Made by a program: the position numbers and the translations under genes. A DNA stretch of 64,000 nucleotides from Artemisia argyi (Eukaryota > Streptophyta > Magnoliopsida > Asterales > Asteraceae): the NCBI GenBank assembly GCA_030686995.1, contig CM060698.1:142185106-142249105 (forward strand), in the 5' to 3' direction. The notes under the pieces were generated by a model. The model saw only the letters and a program-made list of their open reading frames with translations, was not told the origin of the DNA and made no database searches. This document shows positions 45,821 through 57,845 of this stretch, in pieces (the stretch's first letter is position 1; every line of letters starts with the position of its first letter).

Positions 45821-47079
45821 GAAACCCCGCAAACTACACCGAATAAGATTGTGGGATTTGTTCCTGCCTTGTTTAAGTTTTCTTAAGCCATAATTTAAAC
45901 TCATGATTTAAACTCTGTAATTTTTTACCACCAAAACATCTTTTGAAATATTTTGGGATACATGTGTCTAATGACGTTTAAAGCCACAACTTATATTGGT
46001 AAGTCATATATATGCACTTTTATGACTTTTAACTTACTACAAGATGGTTTATGTATCGCACTGAGACCAGTCAGTAGTTAACTAAATACAAGCGGTTCTC
46101 TAATTTGTTAATGTAAAACATAGAAGTTCTGTTATAGAAAACAGAGAGAAATATTGTTTCAATTGAATTCACAATTAACATTGAGGTATAGTTTTGGTTA
46201 CAAAAATATGTTTGGGTGACTTTAATACGAGGAAAACTAAAAATTTAGCCAAGTCATACATGGGTAAAGGGGTAACTTCATTGGGTCAAAAAGATTTAAT
46301 GTCATTTAAATGCCCCTTTAAAACGTATTCAGGTACTACTATGAAGTTGACGATTACCAAAACTCAAATATTTTCCTACGTTAATTTCATGTATAGCATG
46401 TACGTAGTATAACTAATATACGTTATTGAGTATTGACTTATTTAAGTTTCGGATAAAAGTATTTATTTATTTTTATACTTTCGCAACTTTATGTCTCATC
46501 GATTCTTCGTCTCCTTTCTATTAAAACCTTTGCCACGTATATAACACCTCCTTTTCTATATATTGCCAGCCTAAGAAATTGCTTGTTTCTTTTGTTATCT
46601 TATTCAATTATTTGAGCTAATTAAGATCATTGAACATGGTCCTGTGTATGTATTTCCTAAAATATGAGGCAATAATGCCATCAAACCTGACTTTAAGGTT
46701 GGGATGACCTTATTCACATGCCCTTCTTTAGGTACACTCCATCTTTATTATTTTAAAAATATACATATACAACGAATTCTTTCAATAATAAATAAAAAAG
46801 TACATTTCACATATTCAATTTTGTTACTTACGAGTAGTTTATATAGCCGGTGGGAACATTTTTCGCAAATTGTACAATCATTGGGATCATGTGCATGGCA
46901 ATAAGCAAGAAACTAAAGGAATTAAGCCCATTAAAAATGTAGTCTATGTTTAATTATTTTGTATCTTATAAAGTTTTTATATTCCTAGAAAAAGATTAAA
47001 GCTTTATAAAAGTAAGCATACAAAAAGTGTCAAGTATATTTTAGAGATTTAAATTGACCTTTTACAAGTTAAATCATGT
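45821..47079. other. Intergenic, no gene seen
   Basis: AT-rich. Open frames at 46194-46412 and 46704-46904 have no recognisable motifs and are treated as chance. Confidence 0.5.
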
Positions 47080-47640
47080 CACTACAAGAAAAGTGGCAAC
47101 ACCTACAAAATTTTCTTAGAGCATCTACAATGGTGGACCTTTTGAATAGGTTTATAACATGTCAAATAATTAATTTATAAACTATAAACCTATTACCACT
47201 ATGTATAAATCTTTTGTAATTATATAAAATGTTCAACCATAACATATGCATTAAATTATGAAAAGGTCTAGGATCTTGGACCTCTTCATGCCACATATAT
47301 ATAAACTACAAGCTCACTATGGTTGAAACAAAAGATAAACCTTTTCATAGCTTTTAGACCTTTTTATAAACCTGTTATAGTGGATGCCTTTGGGAAAATG
47401 TTTTTACCTAGGAATTCTTACAATTTTTCTATGGATTATATGCGCAGTTATTGGTGACAGTTTTTTTGTTGATTTCCTAGCAATTAGTAACAAAAAAATC
47501 CACCCTAGCTACTCTGTCGGAATTTCCTTGTGATTATTTAAAGATTTCTTATGAATAATAATTACTAGGAAATCTCTAGATGAATTATAGCTATCTCATA
47601 AGAATTTCCTAGTAACTTGTCTAAAGAAGTACTTAATAAT
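47080..47640 (+). mobile_element. CACTA (En/Spm) terminus with subterminal repeats
   Basis: CACTACAAGAAAAGTGGC at 47080 is a classic CACTA end. Repeats of TTTCCTAGTAA, GGAATTTCCT and complements follow at 47410-47620, like transposase-binding subterminal repeats. The opposite end (CTTGTAGTG) was not found, so this is a solo or truncated end. A MITE interrupts it. Confidence 0.7.
47119..47388. mobile_element. Harbinger-like MITE inside the CACTA end, about 270 bp
   Basis: Left end GAGCATCTACAATGGTGG; right end reverse-complemented GGCATCCACTATAACAGG, each followed by AGGTTTATAA in inverted order. TTA precedes the left end; the right flank TTT does not match exactly. Ends are therefore approximate. 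Confidence 0.68.
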
Positions 47641-48357
47641 TGAGCCACAACTTCATCAATTGTCTCGTACACTAGATGTCTTGTAATTATTTACGAGGAT
47701 GCATAAGATTAGAACATTTTCATATAATATAGATATTAAATCAAATGTTAAAAACTCACTAGTTTAAATACAACAGATACTGTACTATTTTATGTTCATT
47801 TAATTTAAATTTTTTCGTAAGCAAACGATATACTACGTAGTTCAATTAAGTTGACTCACCAATTGATTAATTTAAGGTTCATGTTGATAAATAGCAAGCA
47901 CATCAAATGATTTTTTTAAACTAATTAAGGTAGCTATAAGATTACGTGTTAACCAACCAAAGTATATATGTACTCGTACGTAATACTCAAGTCTTAGTCG
48001 TTCTATGTCGATATAATTAAGTGGATCGAGATGGAGTAGAAAGAAAATAAGAAAAAAGGTTTTGAGAATGAGGATATATAATGGGGACCAAGCTATTCAC
48101 CATTAGGTCATTGCCACATGCAAATGAGTGGAGGTGCCTTCTAGATTAAGCCAACCCACCAAACTTATAATTAGTCAAGTACCCATCACTTTAACACCCC
48201 TTCTCTTCACTTAATATTCACTTAACCAAGCCAAACCACCTCCACTAGCAACTACTAGTATCAAATAACCAAAACTATACTATACTCTCCTCAAACAAAC
48301 CCTACACCAAATTTCACCTCTCACCACTTCTCTAGTGGTGCTCACCTCCTAGAAACC
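47641..48357. other. Upstream region of the proline/glycine-rich protein gene
   Basis: No gene seen. From about 48160 the + strand becomes C/A-rich (CCACC, CTCTTCACTT), typical of a plant promoter-to-leader transition; a start of transcription near 48270-48300 would fit. Confidence 0.45.
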
Positions 48358-48825
48358 ATGTCTTCACCCTTCCGAATCGCGCTCTTTGCAATCCTTGCAC
48401 TCTTAGTACTACTACCATCTCCTATCCAAGCCATAAGGCCAAGAAAACTCGACGAAACAACCACAAGCCCTCCGAACGATCAAATCAAGTGTGGAAGTTG
48501 TCCATGCGGTTCAACATGCTATGCAAGTCCACCTCCACCCTCACCAAAACCCTCACCTCCACCACCTTCACCACCACCACCACCCAAGAAACCCTCACCA
48601 GCTTATTGTCCTCCACCACCCTATGGTGGAGGAGGAGGTGGTGGAGGTGGTGGAGGCGGTTCTGGTGGTGGTGGATATACACCACCTAACTATATATACA
48701 TAACAGGTCCACCAGGAGACATATATCCTATTTCTACTACTACTTCGGATGCTCCTAGGAGGTTTGCGGCGATGCAGGCGGTTTTGGTGGTGTTTGGATT
48801 AGTGGGCATGATTTGTTTATGGTGA
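48358..48825 (+). CDS. Secreted proline/glycine-rich cell-wall-type protein (155 aa)
   Basis: A single exon, 155 residues. Residues 1-25 are a clear signal peptide ending SPIQA. A short Cys cluster (KCGSCPCGSTCY, 44-55) is followed by an extensin-like SPPPP/SPKPSPPPP block (57-80), YCPPPP, a run of 12 Gly and a second Gly block, then YTPPNYIYITGPPGDIY. The C-terminus is hydrophobic (AVLVVFGLVGMICLW) and could be a GPI-anchor signal or membrane tail. The composition suggests hydroxylation, glycosylation and a location at the cell wall or outer membrane face. No exact family name can be given. The Pro and Gly tracts are the only oddity; no breaks. Confidence 0.88.
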   Translation: MSSPFRIALFAILALLVLLPSPIQAIRPRKLDETTTSPPNDQIKCGSCPCGSTCYASPPPPSPKPSPPPPSPPPPPKKPSPAYCPPPPYGGGGGGGGGGGGSGGGGYTPPNYIYITGPPGDIYPISTTTSDAPRRFAAMQAVLVVFGLVGMICLW

Positions 48826-49280
48826 ATATAGAATTTGCTTAAAGAATTTGTGTAAAAAACAGTAATAAAGGTTCGAGATCATCATGGGTTGGAACTAGAA
48901 TCAGATTCTATGGAGGAAAAGAGCAATCTTTTTTGTGGTAATAGATTATGGTCACGTCGTTGTAGCATATTACGTACAATTTTCATTATGATAATCAATT
49001 TAAATCCTTAATAAAATTCAGCTTTTGTTTCATCTTTTGTTGATCATAGGGTGGTTATGTTATATATTACAGTATTTGTTATATGTACATAATCATATCC
49101 ATGCAAGAATATTACTCTTATGTTCATGATTAATTATCTTTCTTATATGGTCTTCCTCCTTTTATTTATTTATTTATTTATTTTTTGCATGATATGATAA
49201 TTGGTAAAATATTGTTTTAATTATTGAATAAGTTGATTTTTTTTCTCTTTTTTAGAATAGAAAAAAAAATAGCTAAATTA
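48826..49280. other. 3' UTR and intergenic
   Basis: AATAAA-like signals near 48860 and 49010 suit the end of the upstream gene. The rest is T-rich with TTTATTTATTTATT near 49160-49183. Confidence 0.5.
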
Positions 49281-49490
49281 TGGAGAAATAGGTAAAACGA
49301 TAAATTTTTACCCTCGCTTCGCGGCGGGACGTGAAGCTAGTCTTGGAACTGTTTGTGTGATTGCAAGTAATGACAGGCCGGGTTATGGAGAAATAGTTAT
49401 AACGATAAATTTTTACCCTCGTTCCGCGGCGGGGCGCGAAGTTAGTCTAGGAACTGTCCGTGTAATTGCAAATAATGACAGGGACGATCT
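49281..49490 (+). repeat. Tandem pair of a 105-bp unit carrying Helitron-like 3' termini
   Basis: The two copies start at about 49281 and 49386 (TGGAGAAATAG) and end at TAATGACAGG. Each contains TTTTTACCCTCG, then CGCGGCGGG and an inverted CGCTTCGCGG hairpin. In the first copy CTAG|T follows at 49337-49341, matching a Helitron 3' end; the second has GTTAG. Why the terminus and its flank are both duplicated is unclear. Confidence 0.65.
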
Positions 49491-50090
49491 TTGTCACTTT
49501 TCCTTCTACTTTAATGTTCAATTAATGAATAATAAAAGGTTCCTGCCTTTTGTTTATATTTAAAATGTGTCGAAATGAATCCAAAGTTGACAACTAGCTA
49601 GTGTTTCCATTGCCGACCTAGCTCAAACGTCTCTATACGTCTCTTATCTCTTTATCTTTGTCAAACGATTCTAGTGGCTTCAACAAAATTTTATAAAATT
49701 TACTGAAAGTCTTGGTGATTATTTTATAATATTGATGATAAAGTTGAAACTAGTTTATATAATTTGCATTGATGTAGTTTAAGTAGTTGGTTGAAAAGTT
49801 TGTTACACTAGGTCCCATCTTTTCGAACACTATTGCTAAACAAAGAAGGTTTGCTTTTTCTACATAAAAGTTATGTTTTTCTTTTCTTCTTAGTACTCGT
49901 ATTTCACTAAGGAATTTGTTAACCATAGCTATCATTCTATCATTGTTTACATTTATGTATGAATACTTAATATCTTTCATCAAAAATCTTGAGATTTGAT
50001 CAGTTTTAATTCGTAAAACATCTAAGTATAGTTAAGTACATAAATTAATCATTGTCAGTCATTTTCTTATAAATTGGCCATATACTTATA
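49491..50090. other. Intergenic, no gene seen
   Basis: AT-rich; a 77-codon minus frame at 49750-49983 shows no family features. Confidence 0.5.
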
Positions 50091-50098
50091 ACTTTAAG

Positions 50099-50354
50099 CA
50101 TGGACGAAGGACCTATAGGGCAGGAGTGGACCCTTCTTCCCCATTTGTTGCTTGACCAGAAAATCAAACTCTTTAGCATTCAGAAGTATCACAGACTCTT
50201 CTTTCTTAGCCAGCCTGGCCCTTCCAAAAATCTTATTTTTAGTGTATTTTGTTTATAGAGTTAGTGACCAAAAAATTATTTTATCATTTGACCACTTTTA
50301 AAATTAATCATTGTACATCGACCCTTTTAAAAAATAGTTCAAGCTCCATCCCTG
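50099..50354. mobile_element. hAT-type MITE, 256 bp
   Basis: Left end CATGGACGAAGGACC; right end reverse-complemented CAGGGATGGAGCTTGAAC. Flanks ACTTTAAG (50091-50098) and ACGTTAAG (50355-50362) match at seven of eight bases. Confidence 0.82.
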
Positions 50355-50362
50355 ACGTTAAG

Positions 50363-50808
50363 AAATATGGCAAAATCATATTATTTTTTATCCATTATGA
50401 TAACATTGAATTTTTTAGAAAATAAAAAAGAAAAAGAAAAGTGAAAATGGATGGTTATGGTCCTTTCGGAAGGTGTGAATGTAAGTCTGGACAACCATAG
50501 ATTGCGACCCAAGTCAAGTAAAGCACGGAAATTCATAAATCACGAATTCTTTACGTCTCCATCTTTAACCTTAAGATTTACGCTAGACTCGAGTTACTCA
50601 CTTTTTCGTTAATAAATAAAAAATCTTGACATAATTTTGTTTACATAGTACTTAAAATCTTCTAAAACAAAAATCTAGAAATCTGTAACCACCAACAAAG
50701 TGGCCAAATTGTTATAAATCAGATATATATACGATGCGAGATTAATATAGATCACAAATTCTATTAAAATCAAATGAATAAATCTTTTTCATTCATTTGT
50801 TCATTAAA

Positions 50809-50843
<35 letters not shown>

Positions 50844-50920
50844 ACTTTTTACCCATTTTGAAAATAGAATATCTTGCAATGGCAAATCGTCTAGCGACAA
50901 AAAAAAAATCATCGCATCGA

Positions 50921-50952
<32 letters not shown>

Positions 50953-51782
50953 GTATATGGGCACTTCAATATACTTTCAACGAATTTTTTCAAGTTTTTT
51001 TTTTCAGAGTTGAAATTTTCACCCGAAAATCACACATGATTTTCAAAATTACATGTGATTTTTAAAATAACAAATCTACTGTGATTTTTCAGAGCGAAAA
51101 GTTCAACACTCAACAAAAAAAAATGTTAAAACTTTATAGAAGTACCTCTCTATAAAAAGATGCTTTAATTTTCGTCACGATGGTATGATCCATTTTGCGT
51201 AATGATTAACGTTTTGTGAAATTTATTTTTGTGGGGTATGTTTTTTCTTGTGGTTGCGGTCGCCTTACCACTTGTTTATGCTCTGTGTATATCTTTGAGA
51301 GAGAAAACTGAGCTCACGATGATGTGATAAAGGTAACCACATAAAATGATAATCACTATTAGTATAAGTCTTATATCATGTTACTCCGTAGTATAAACTT
51401 GTGAAGATCTATATATGAAATACTGTTATGGTTTGATCATCTCAATACATTTTAAATTATTGTGTAAAGACTTTTACTTTTTCATGGAATACTATGATCT
51501 TGATGTAAAGAATGATGTGACTTCCTCGTGACAAATTTTGGAAGTTTGTTATCAAACCAGTGTACCATGGAATAACTCAATTAATAAACAAACTCTCGTC
51601 CCTTCGGGGACATCCGATAAAAAAAAATAAACAAACTCTCCATATATTTTCATATTATGGGGTTTGGTCAAATCGTACGACCTGCGATGTACACCGTACA
51701 AGCCGATGATGCGTTTAATAATTGGATAACTAACCCCTTAATAAACTGCTTGTAAATTAAAGTGTACAAATAAAAACATAAA
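50363..51782. other. Intergenic with facing A and T tracts
   Basis: A 30-base A run (about 50811-50840) and a 30-base T run (about 50920-50949) enclose 80 bases and could form a stem. Spurious lysine- and phenylalanine-rich frames arise from them. No gene recognised. Confidence 0.55.
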
Positions 51783-52162
51783 GGGTATGTTTGGCGAAAT
51801 GGGCTGTATCTGAGGCTGGGGCTAGGGCTTATATTATAAGCCAAAATTAAAATTTGTATTTTTATAAACTTGTTTGGCAAAGAGGCTGGGGCTGGGGCTT
51901 ATTATTGCAAAATTACTAAAAATGAGATCATTAAATGAGTTTTTGTCTATGTTAGATATTTTTGTGGATAAATAAATAATTTATTCTTCGAAATCCCCCG
52001 GCTTAAGTTTTTAGCCTCTTTTATGGGGCTAAAGTTTTTAGCCGGTTTATTTTATAAGCCCTTTTATAAGCCCCATGACAAACGAAACTTATTTAATTAG
52101 CCGGCTTATTTTAAAAGCCCAAGTCCCCATAAGCCCCATAAAAGCCCTCCCCAAACATAGTC
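51783..52162. mobile_element. Probable MITE, about 380 bp
   Basis: Left end GGGTATGTTTGGCGAAATGG; right end reverse-complemented GACTATGTTTGGGGAGGGC. AAA flanks both sides. The interior has repeated AAGCCCCAT/GGGGCTTAT units in both orientations. Similar in style to the MITE at 39560. Confidence 0.65.
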
Positions 52163-52686
52163 AAAATGTGTTAATCACTTCCCATCGAATAACCATAGAA
52201 AAGGGAATTACTATCTTTGTTTTTTTATGAGAGTTATGGGCAATCAATTTTATTTTGAAAGACAACGTATATATGAATTATATCGAAATTTGAACAATAC
52301 ATCGGACCAAAATAAATAAAAAATTATAGGTACTTAAGCAATTACAACTCTCACAATATCACCCAAAAAAAAAAAAAAAAAAAAGCCATTTTTACGAGTA
52401 AATGAATAGCCCATAAAGACAATCACCTGGTAGAAAGCGTAGAAACGAGTGATAAACCAGACCATGACCTAGAATACGAAACCATAGTGATTGGTGAAAC
52501 TTTAAACCAACCATTTCCGCCAGTCACACAATCAAATTGGCATATCATTGTTTTATTTTGATCTTGTGAAATGAAAAAACTTAACCAATGGTTATTGTAT
52601 TCCAATCAGTTTTCTAGATTAATTTGCTCTAGTATAAACAATAAAATGGATGCAAAGATTGTGAAGTAAACGTTGTATGTAACAAA
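52163..52686. other. Intergenic, no gene seen
   Basis: AT-rich with an A tract near 52366-52384. No features recognised. Confidence 0.5.
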
Positions 52687-52714
52687 CTAGTTATAATACC
52701 CGCGCATGCACGAG

Positions 52715-52750
<36 letters not shown>

Positions 52751-52760
52751 TAAATCATAT
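52687..52760 (-). mobile_element. Helitron 3' terminus on the minus strand
   Basis: Read on the minus strand the sequence is a near-palindrome CTCGTGCATGCGCGGG, ten bases, then CTAG followed by T, the hairpin-CTRR-T structure of Helitron 3' ends. The element would extend rightward from 52687. Its TC-type 5' end was not located, and its length is unknown. A long T run follows at about 52716-52741. Confidence 0.68.
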
Positions 52761-53358
52761 ATTTTTATTTATTAAAAAACAAATAATTTAATATTTATTT
52801 TGTTTGATTTATGATGTTTAATTATAGTTTTTTATTATTAAAGATAATTATTTAAAAATTTTAATCCTATTTTTAATTGCATCTTATCTATATATTTTTT
52901 TATTTATCTTCTACTTGTGTTATGGATAAATATAAAATGTTACCTAATAAGAAATATTTTTTTTTATAATAAGATTATTACTAAATAAGGTATGATTTGA
53001 TTTTTTTTAAATGAAAAGTCCCCACTTGAAGTTTTGTTTTATTATATAAAAGATTTAGCCTGTAGTGTTAATATTTTGTCATCTTTAGGTATCACTGTTT
53101 TTCCAGGTTAAATATGCAGAAAAATTAACTATATTTTCGAAATACTAGTCTCTCAAATTTGGTTCTATCCATATTGCTATATCTAGTTTACACGTATTTA
53201 TATCTTGAACCATTTCCTCAAAGTTTGTAACTGTTTTAAAGAAAGAAAGAAAAAAAAGTTTCAGAAGGAATTAGGTGGGAGCAAGGTCCCGATGTTGAAA
53301 ATAAGTTAACCCACATTAAAGTCTCAACTTTAGAGACACTAGCTTTGACAATTGTAAC
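52761..53358. other. AT-rich, possibly interior of the Helitron
   Basis: Very AT-rich with no gene and no second terminus. Confidence 0.4.
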
Positions 53359-53903
53359 TATGGGTGGCAATTTATGACCCGGCACGAACCCGACCTGAAA
53401 CTGACACGAAAATTAACATGTTTGGGTTGAGTCTAAATATATTTCAGGTCGGGTTTGGGTCGACACATCTAACCCGTTTATTAAACAGGTCAGATTTAGG
53501 TCGGAAATAAATTAAAAGGGTAGACCCGCTAACCCGTTTAATATTTTTCCTTAAATTAAAAATTATTTATATTTTACTATACGGGTTAAATGGGTTAATC
53601 GGCTCGACCCACAAACCCATTTAACCTATTTAACTCGTTTAATATACCAACTTAGTATATAAACGTGTTACATGGGTCAACACGAAACCCGTTTAACCTA
53701 TTAGACCCATGAAACATATTTAACCATCCAACCCAAATATATATACATGTTAAAAGGGTCAGGTTCGGGTTATGTGTAAACAGGTTAGGGTTGACATAGC
53801 TGACCCGATTATTTAAATGGGTCAAGTTCGGGTTGGGTGTTTCTGACCCACCAACCTGTTAACCCGAACCCACCAACCAGAACCCGATCTGAATTGCCAC
53901 CTA
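53359..53903. mobile_element. Ac/Ds-like hAT element with AACCCGTTTAA arrays, 545 bp
   Basis: Left end TATGGGTGGCAATTTATGACC; right end reverse-complemented TTAGGTGGCAATTCAGATC. The interior is made of AACCCG, GGGTTAA and CGGGTT units in opposite orientations. The flanks share only TAAC, so the duplication has decayed. Confidence 0.68.
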
Positions 53904-54608
53904 ACCACTAACCACAAATACGAAGTTAGAATTGTGAATTCTGGTATATATGTTAGTACTTGTGTATTCTAACAACTATAATGATTCTCTTTAATCTTAT
54001 AAACAAATTCACATTTAGTAGCTAAAAGGGGTCATTACAATTAGTCGTGTTATATTGATACTCAAACTCGACCTGCTGTTACTCCATATCTTCTAGCTTT
54101 CTTGTTAGGTGTGTTGATATCCTTGCCGTTATGGAGAAAGTAATGTTAGGGAAAAAAGAAAAATGATTGTTGTGCTTAATAATCTTGGCTACTTATGTAC
54201 TTAATGATTTGATTTATTGATTTGAAAAAATGATAGGTGAGAATTTGGAAAGAAAGAAGGTACGTAATATACTTATACAAGTGATTTATGCATTAAACAT
54301 GTATTTAAACATGTGTTTTAAGTCTAAATTGCATTATTTTGAAGAAAAAAAATGAAACAAGATAAGGAGAGAAAAAAAGATTTCATAATACCTTCATTTC
54401 AAAAGTTCATTTATTCAAACTTTTACCAAATTGTATAATTCACCAGAAAATGGCTAACTTTTGATCAAATATTCTACCACCTTTGAAAACTAATAATACC
54501 TTTTATTATAGTTTGAATTAGAAAAAGTAATGTACTTTAGGGTAATATTCTATACAATTCTATTTTTCTTTTGTGTACAAACGTTGCTGTAAAATATAGA
54601 GTTAATTA
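53904..54608. other. Intergenic, no gene seen
   Basis: AT-rich, no recognisable features. Confidence 0.5.
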
Positions 54609-54756
54609 TTCCTTTCGTTTCAAAATTATTATCAATATTTCTATTTTGCAATGTCTCAAAATATTCTGTTTGAGTGTTTGAAAATTAAAATAGCGCCCCA
54701 CTTTCATTAAACCATGTGATTACTCTATCATGACAATAATTTTGAGACGGGGGGAG
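54609..54756. mobile_element. Stowaway-type MITE, 148 bp
   Basis: Left end TTCCTTTCGTTTCAAAATTA; right end reverse-complemented CTCCCCCCGTCTCAAAATTA, with TA on both sides. Same family as 32584. Confidence 0.8.
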
Positions 54757-55032
54757 TATATTTTTGGTCCTTGTGGTTTGTTGAGTATATCATTTTCAGT
54801 CTAATTGTAAAATAAATAAATAAATAAATATTGGATCCTGTCCAAAACTGAAACACTCGTTACAGGTTTGTTGTTTCTTTGACTAATTTTGACTGTTAAA
54901 TGTGTAGCCATGTTTGTCTTTATACCCACCCGGTAACTCTTAAACATATTCACACATTCATATTTTCAAAATAATATCATTCATTCTATCTTCATTAAAA
55001 TTTTCCATCCACTGTGTTAATATCATAATTCC

Positions 55033-55695
55033 TAGGGGTGAGCAAAAAAACGGAAAAAACCAAAAACCGAAAAAACCGACCGAAACTAAAAACCGATTGG
55101 CTGGTTTTTACTTTTTCAAAAAACAAAAAATTCGGTTCGGTTTCGGTTTTTGTCCAAAAACCAAACCGTAAAAGCCGAACCGCTTCTATTATATAATATT
55201 ATATATAACTAATATAATTTAAATAAATAACTAAACAAATCAAATTTATAAATTTATATTAATTTTGTAGGTAATTTATAATATATTTATCTTAACGTTT
55301 ATATGTTTGTTTTTCGTGTGCGTATGTTTACTTTACAATATATCAATAGTTATGTGACAATGATTATGCTATGTGTAAATTCACTTGCATGTGTGTATCT
55401 CATCTATACGTGGGTAACTGTAGAATTATGAGATAAACATTATTAGGCTTGTCTTGAAAAAAAAAAAAAAAAAAGAAAAAAATTTCTACGAAAGTCAAGT
55501 TTGTTGGTATAAATTGGCTACACACAAATATAAGCGGTTAAAAACCGAAAAACCAAACCGCCAAAAATCGAACCGCCAAAAAACCGAACCACCAAAAACC
55601 GAATGGTTTCGGTTTTGGATTATAAAAACCGAATGTCACGGTTCGGTTTCGGTTTTAGCCAAAAACCGACCCAAACCAAACCGTGCACACCCCTA
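55033..55695. mobile_element. Ac/Ds-like hAT element with AAAACCGAA arrays, 663 bp
   Basis: Ends TAGGGGTGAGCAAAAAAACG and, reverse-complemented, TAGGGGTGTGCACGG. A perfect 8-bp duplication ATAATTCC is at 55025-55032 and 55696-55703. Each end has dense AAACCG/CGGTTT repeats and the middle is AT-rich. No transposase. Confidence 0.92.
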
Positions 55696-55703
55696 ATAAT
55701 TCC

Positions 55704-57000
55704 TATCTCACTTACTCTTTTTATCTTTATCCTCACCGCACTTTCATTCTCCTTTTCTTACTCACTAAACAATCATCTACCTATAAGAACCTCATCACCA
55801 CCATTTACGCTAGCATTTTCAAAAATATCAAAACCCACAAAAATACCAAAAACGAGTACAAACCCATAAAAATCAGTTATATGCGACCATGAGTGGTTTT
55901 CGGATATGATTGTATAAGTATTCAAGATCAACACCATGATTTTGTTTTGATTTGTTTGAATGATTTTGGTGATTAGTGAGTTTGTGTTTTTTAGGGTTTA
56001 GAAAAAAGGGGTGTTTGGTTGTGTTTGTGTATTGCACTATTGTGGTATGACTAAATTCTTGAAAAAAACATCCTTGTGATTGTGGGTAAGTGCCATCAAC
56101 AACGCCAGATCTAAGTGTGTGTACTCGTGGATTAATAAAAAGGATGCAAAATGTTTATTTGAATGAAAGGTTTTGGGTTGGATTTTTGGAGGAGATTGAA
56201 GAAGTTGATATGAGGATGTGTTCAATTAAGTTTTTTGGTCTTTAAATGAATTTGATGAAGATGAATATGTGTCTATATATGATATAAGTATAGATTGAAT
56301 AAGATTAATATATGTGTGATTGTGTTGTTAGAAGTAGTGATTATGTACATTTTGTGTTTAATCCGACAATAATAGAAAAGAAAAGGTTGTATAAATGATG
56401 AATCGGTAGTAGGTCGAACTCTCTATAGCTTGTAATCGATCTAGGCGGGATTAATCGGTAATTAATCGAATTGACATTTTCAGCAAGTTTTGGCCATTTT
56501 CAGTAAGTTTTAGATATATTCGGTGAGTTTTGGGTATTGCTTGCAAGATTTGCTTTAGAAAATAACTTTGAAATAAACATTAACATCCATTATATATGTG
56601 ATTAAAATAGGTTATTTTAGGTATTCCCGTAAGATTTGCATGTTTCCGGCAAGTCTAGCCATCTGTTGACCATCGTTAAGCGTCGTTGACCACAGTTGAC
56701 CGTTTGCATAAATCGAAAAGGTTGGTGGTCAATTATCGCCTAGATGGCAATTAATCGCCCTTGTAGGCATTTTTTCGCAATACTAAAAAAAGATACGGAG
56801 TAAGAGACAAAATGAGACAAGGGGGTATTTAATCATTTTGGATTATATAATCAGTCAAACTAACTAATAATGATAAAATGAACCAAACTCGAAATAAGTT
56901 TCATTTTAAAACAGGATGCGATAGTTTATTAAATTTTAGACTGAAACTGGATTAACCGATGGACCACGAAAACAAAAATGTAGTAGGAAAACATAGGGAT
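55704..57000. other. Intergenic, no clear gene
   Basis: 55710-56260 has several short open frames on both strands without family resemblance. At 56420-56770 related TCTAGGCG and GATTAAT motifs face each other (near 56440 and 56745), perhaps an old inverted-repeat element. Confidence 0.45.
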
Positions 57001-57136
57001 GTGTTAACCGGACCCTCCTTACTATGAGGGGTCCACCTACTTTAGTCAAAATGTACAAATTTTAATGCAGACAGTACAGGTGGCGGCAGCATGACTTCCA
57101 CAAACCCTCCCTACAAGGGGGTCCGGTTAACTCATG
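57001..57136. mobile_element. Short MITE, about 130 bp
   Basis: TGTTAACCGGACCCTCC faces, reverse-complemented, GAGTTAACCGGACCCCC. ATG may be the duplicated target. No coding capacity. Confidence 0.6.
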
Positions 57137-57737
57137 CCGAAAACATATGTTAAGAATGTCAAATTTATATTTTATTCAAAGAATGTTCGGAAATCCATAA
57201 AAGTGAAAACTGTATAAATGATGAGTTGTCAGAGTTATATTGTCAGAAAGTGGGTATGAAATCAATCTTGAATTCCGCGATCCTTCTGCCCACAGGTTTT
57301 GGCTTCGTAGCTGATTTATGCATTTATATAGTATAATTCTTTTTGATAATCTAAAACTAATATATAATCTCATTTTAGTTTACTTGTTTTAGTTGTGGCT
57401 GAAAGACCGAAAACTGAAAGAAAAAAAATAAACAAATCAAAATTACCGAAAATTCGGTTCGGTTTCGTTTTTTTTCCAAAACTAATTGGAAAAATAATTA
57501 GTTCCTTCATTACGATTTTTTTTCTTTTCTTATTTAAGTAAAGATGATTTTGATTTTGGGTTAGATCGTAATTTATGATGTTTCACCATTACACATGTTT
57601 ATATAGCTTTAGTAAGAAATTTACGCATGCCATTTTTTCAAATATGTGACTCTGAGTTAAGTTGTGGTAATTAATGGGTACCCACCTCACTTCATGTCCT
57701 CTTCTACCCCTAATAACTTAATCGAACATAAGAAATA
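57137..57737. other. Intergenic, no gene seen
   Basis: AT-rich with a short AATTCGGTTCGGTTTCG patch near 57451-57467 that resembles the hAT interior arrays. Confidence 0.5.
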
Positions 57738-57845
57738 ACGGCTATATTTACTCAAGGTTATCAGGATTATTTATTAGACATTTGATCAAGAACGGCTATA
57801 TTTACTCAAAGTTATAAGGATTATTTATTAAACATTTGATCAAAT
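57738..57845. repeat. Tandem pair of a 54-bp unit
   Basis: ACGGCTATATTTACTCAA begins at 57738 and 57792; the copies differ at few positions and end TTTGATCAA. Confidence 0.9.

Noticed and set aside
48485..48703. Histidine-, valine- and tryptophan-rich frames overlapping 48358-48825
   Set aside because: They are out-of-frame readings of the Pro and Gly codon tracts of the real gene, which alone has a signal peptide.
50797..51039. Poly-lysine/phenylalanine frame on both strands
   Set aside because: Arises only from the long A and T tracts.
55454..55892. Overlapping + strand frames in and right of the hAT element at 55033
   Set aside because: Most of the sequence is the AAACCG array and its flank; no conserved motif.
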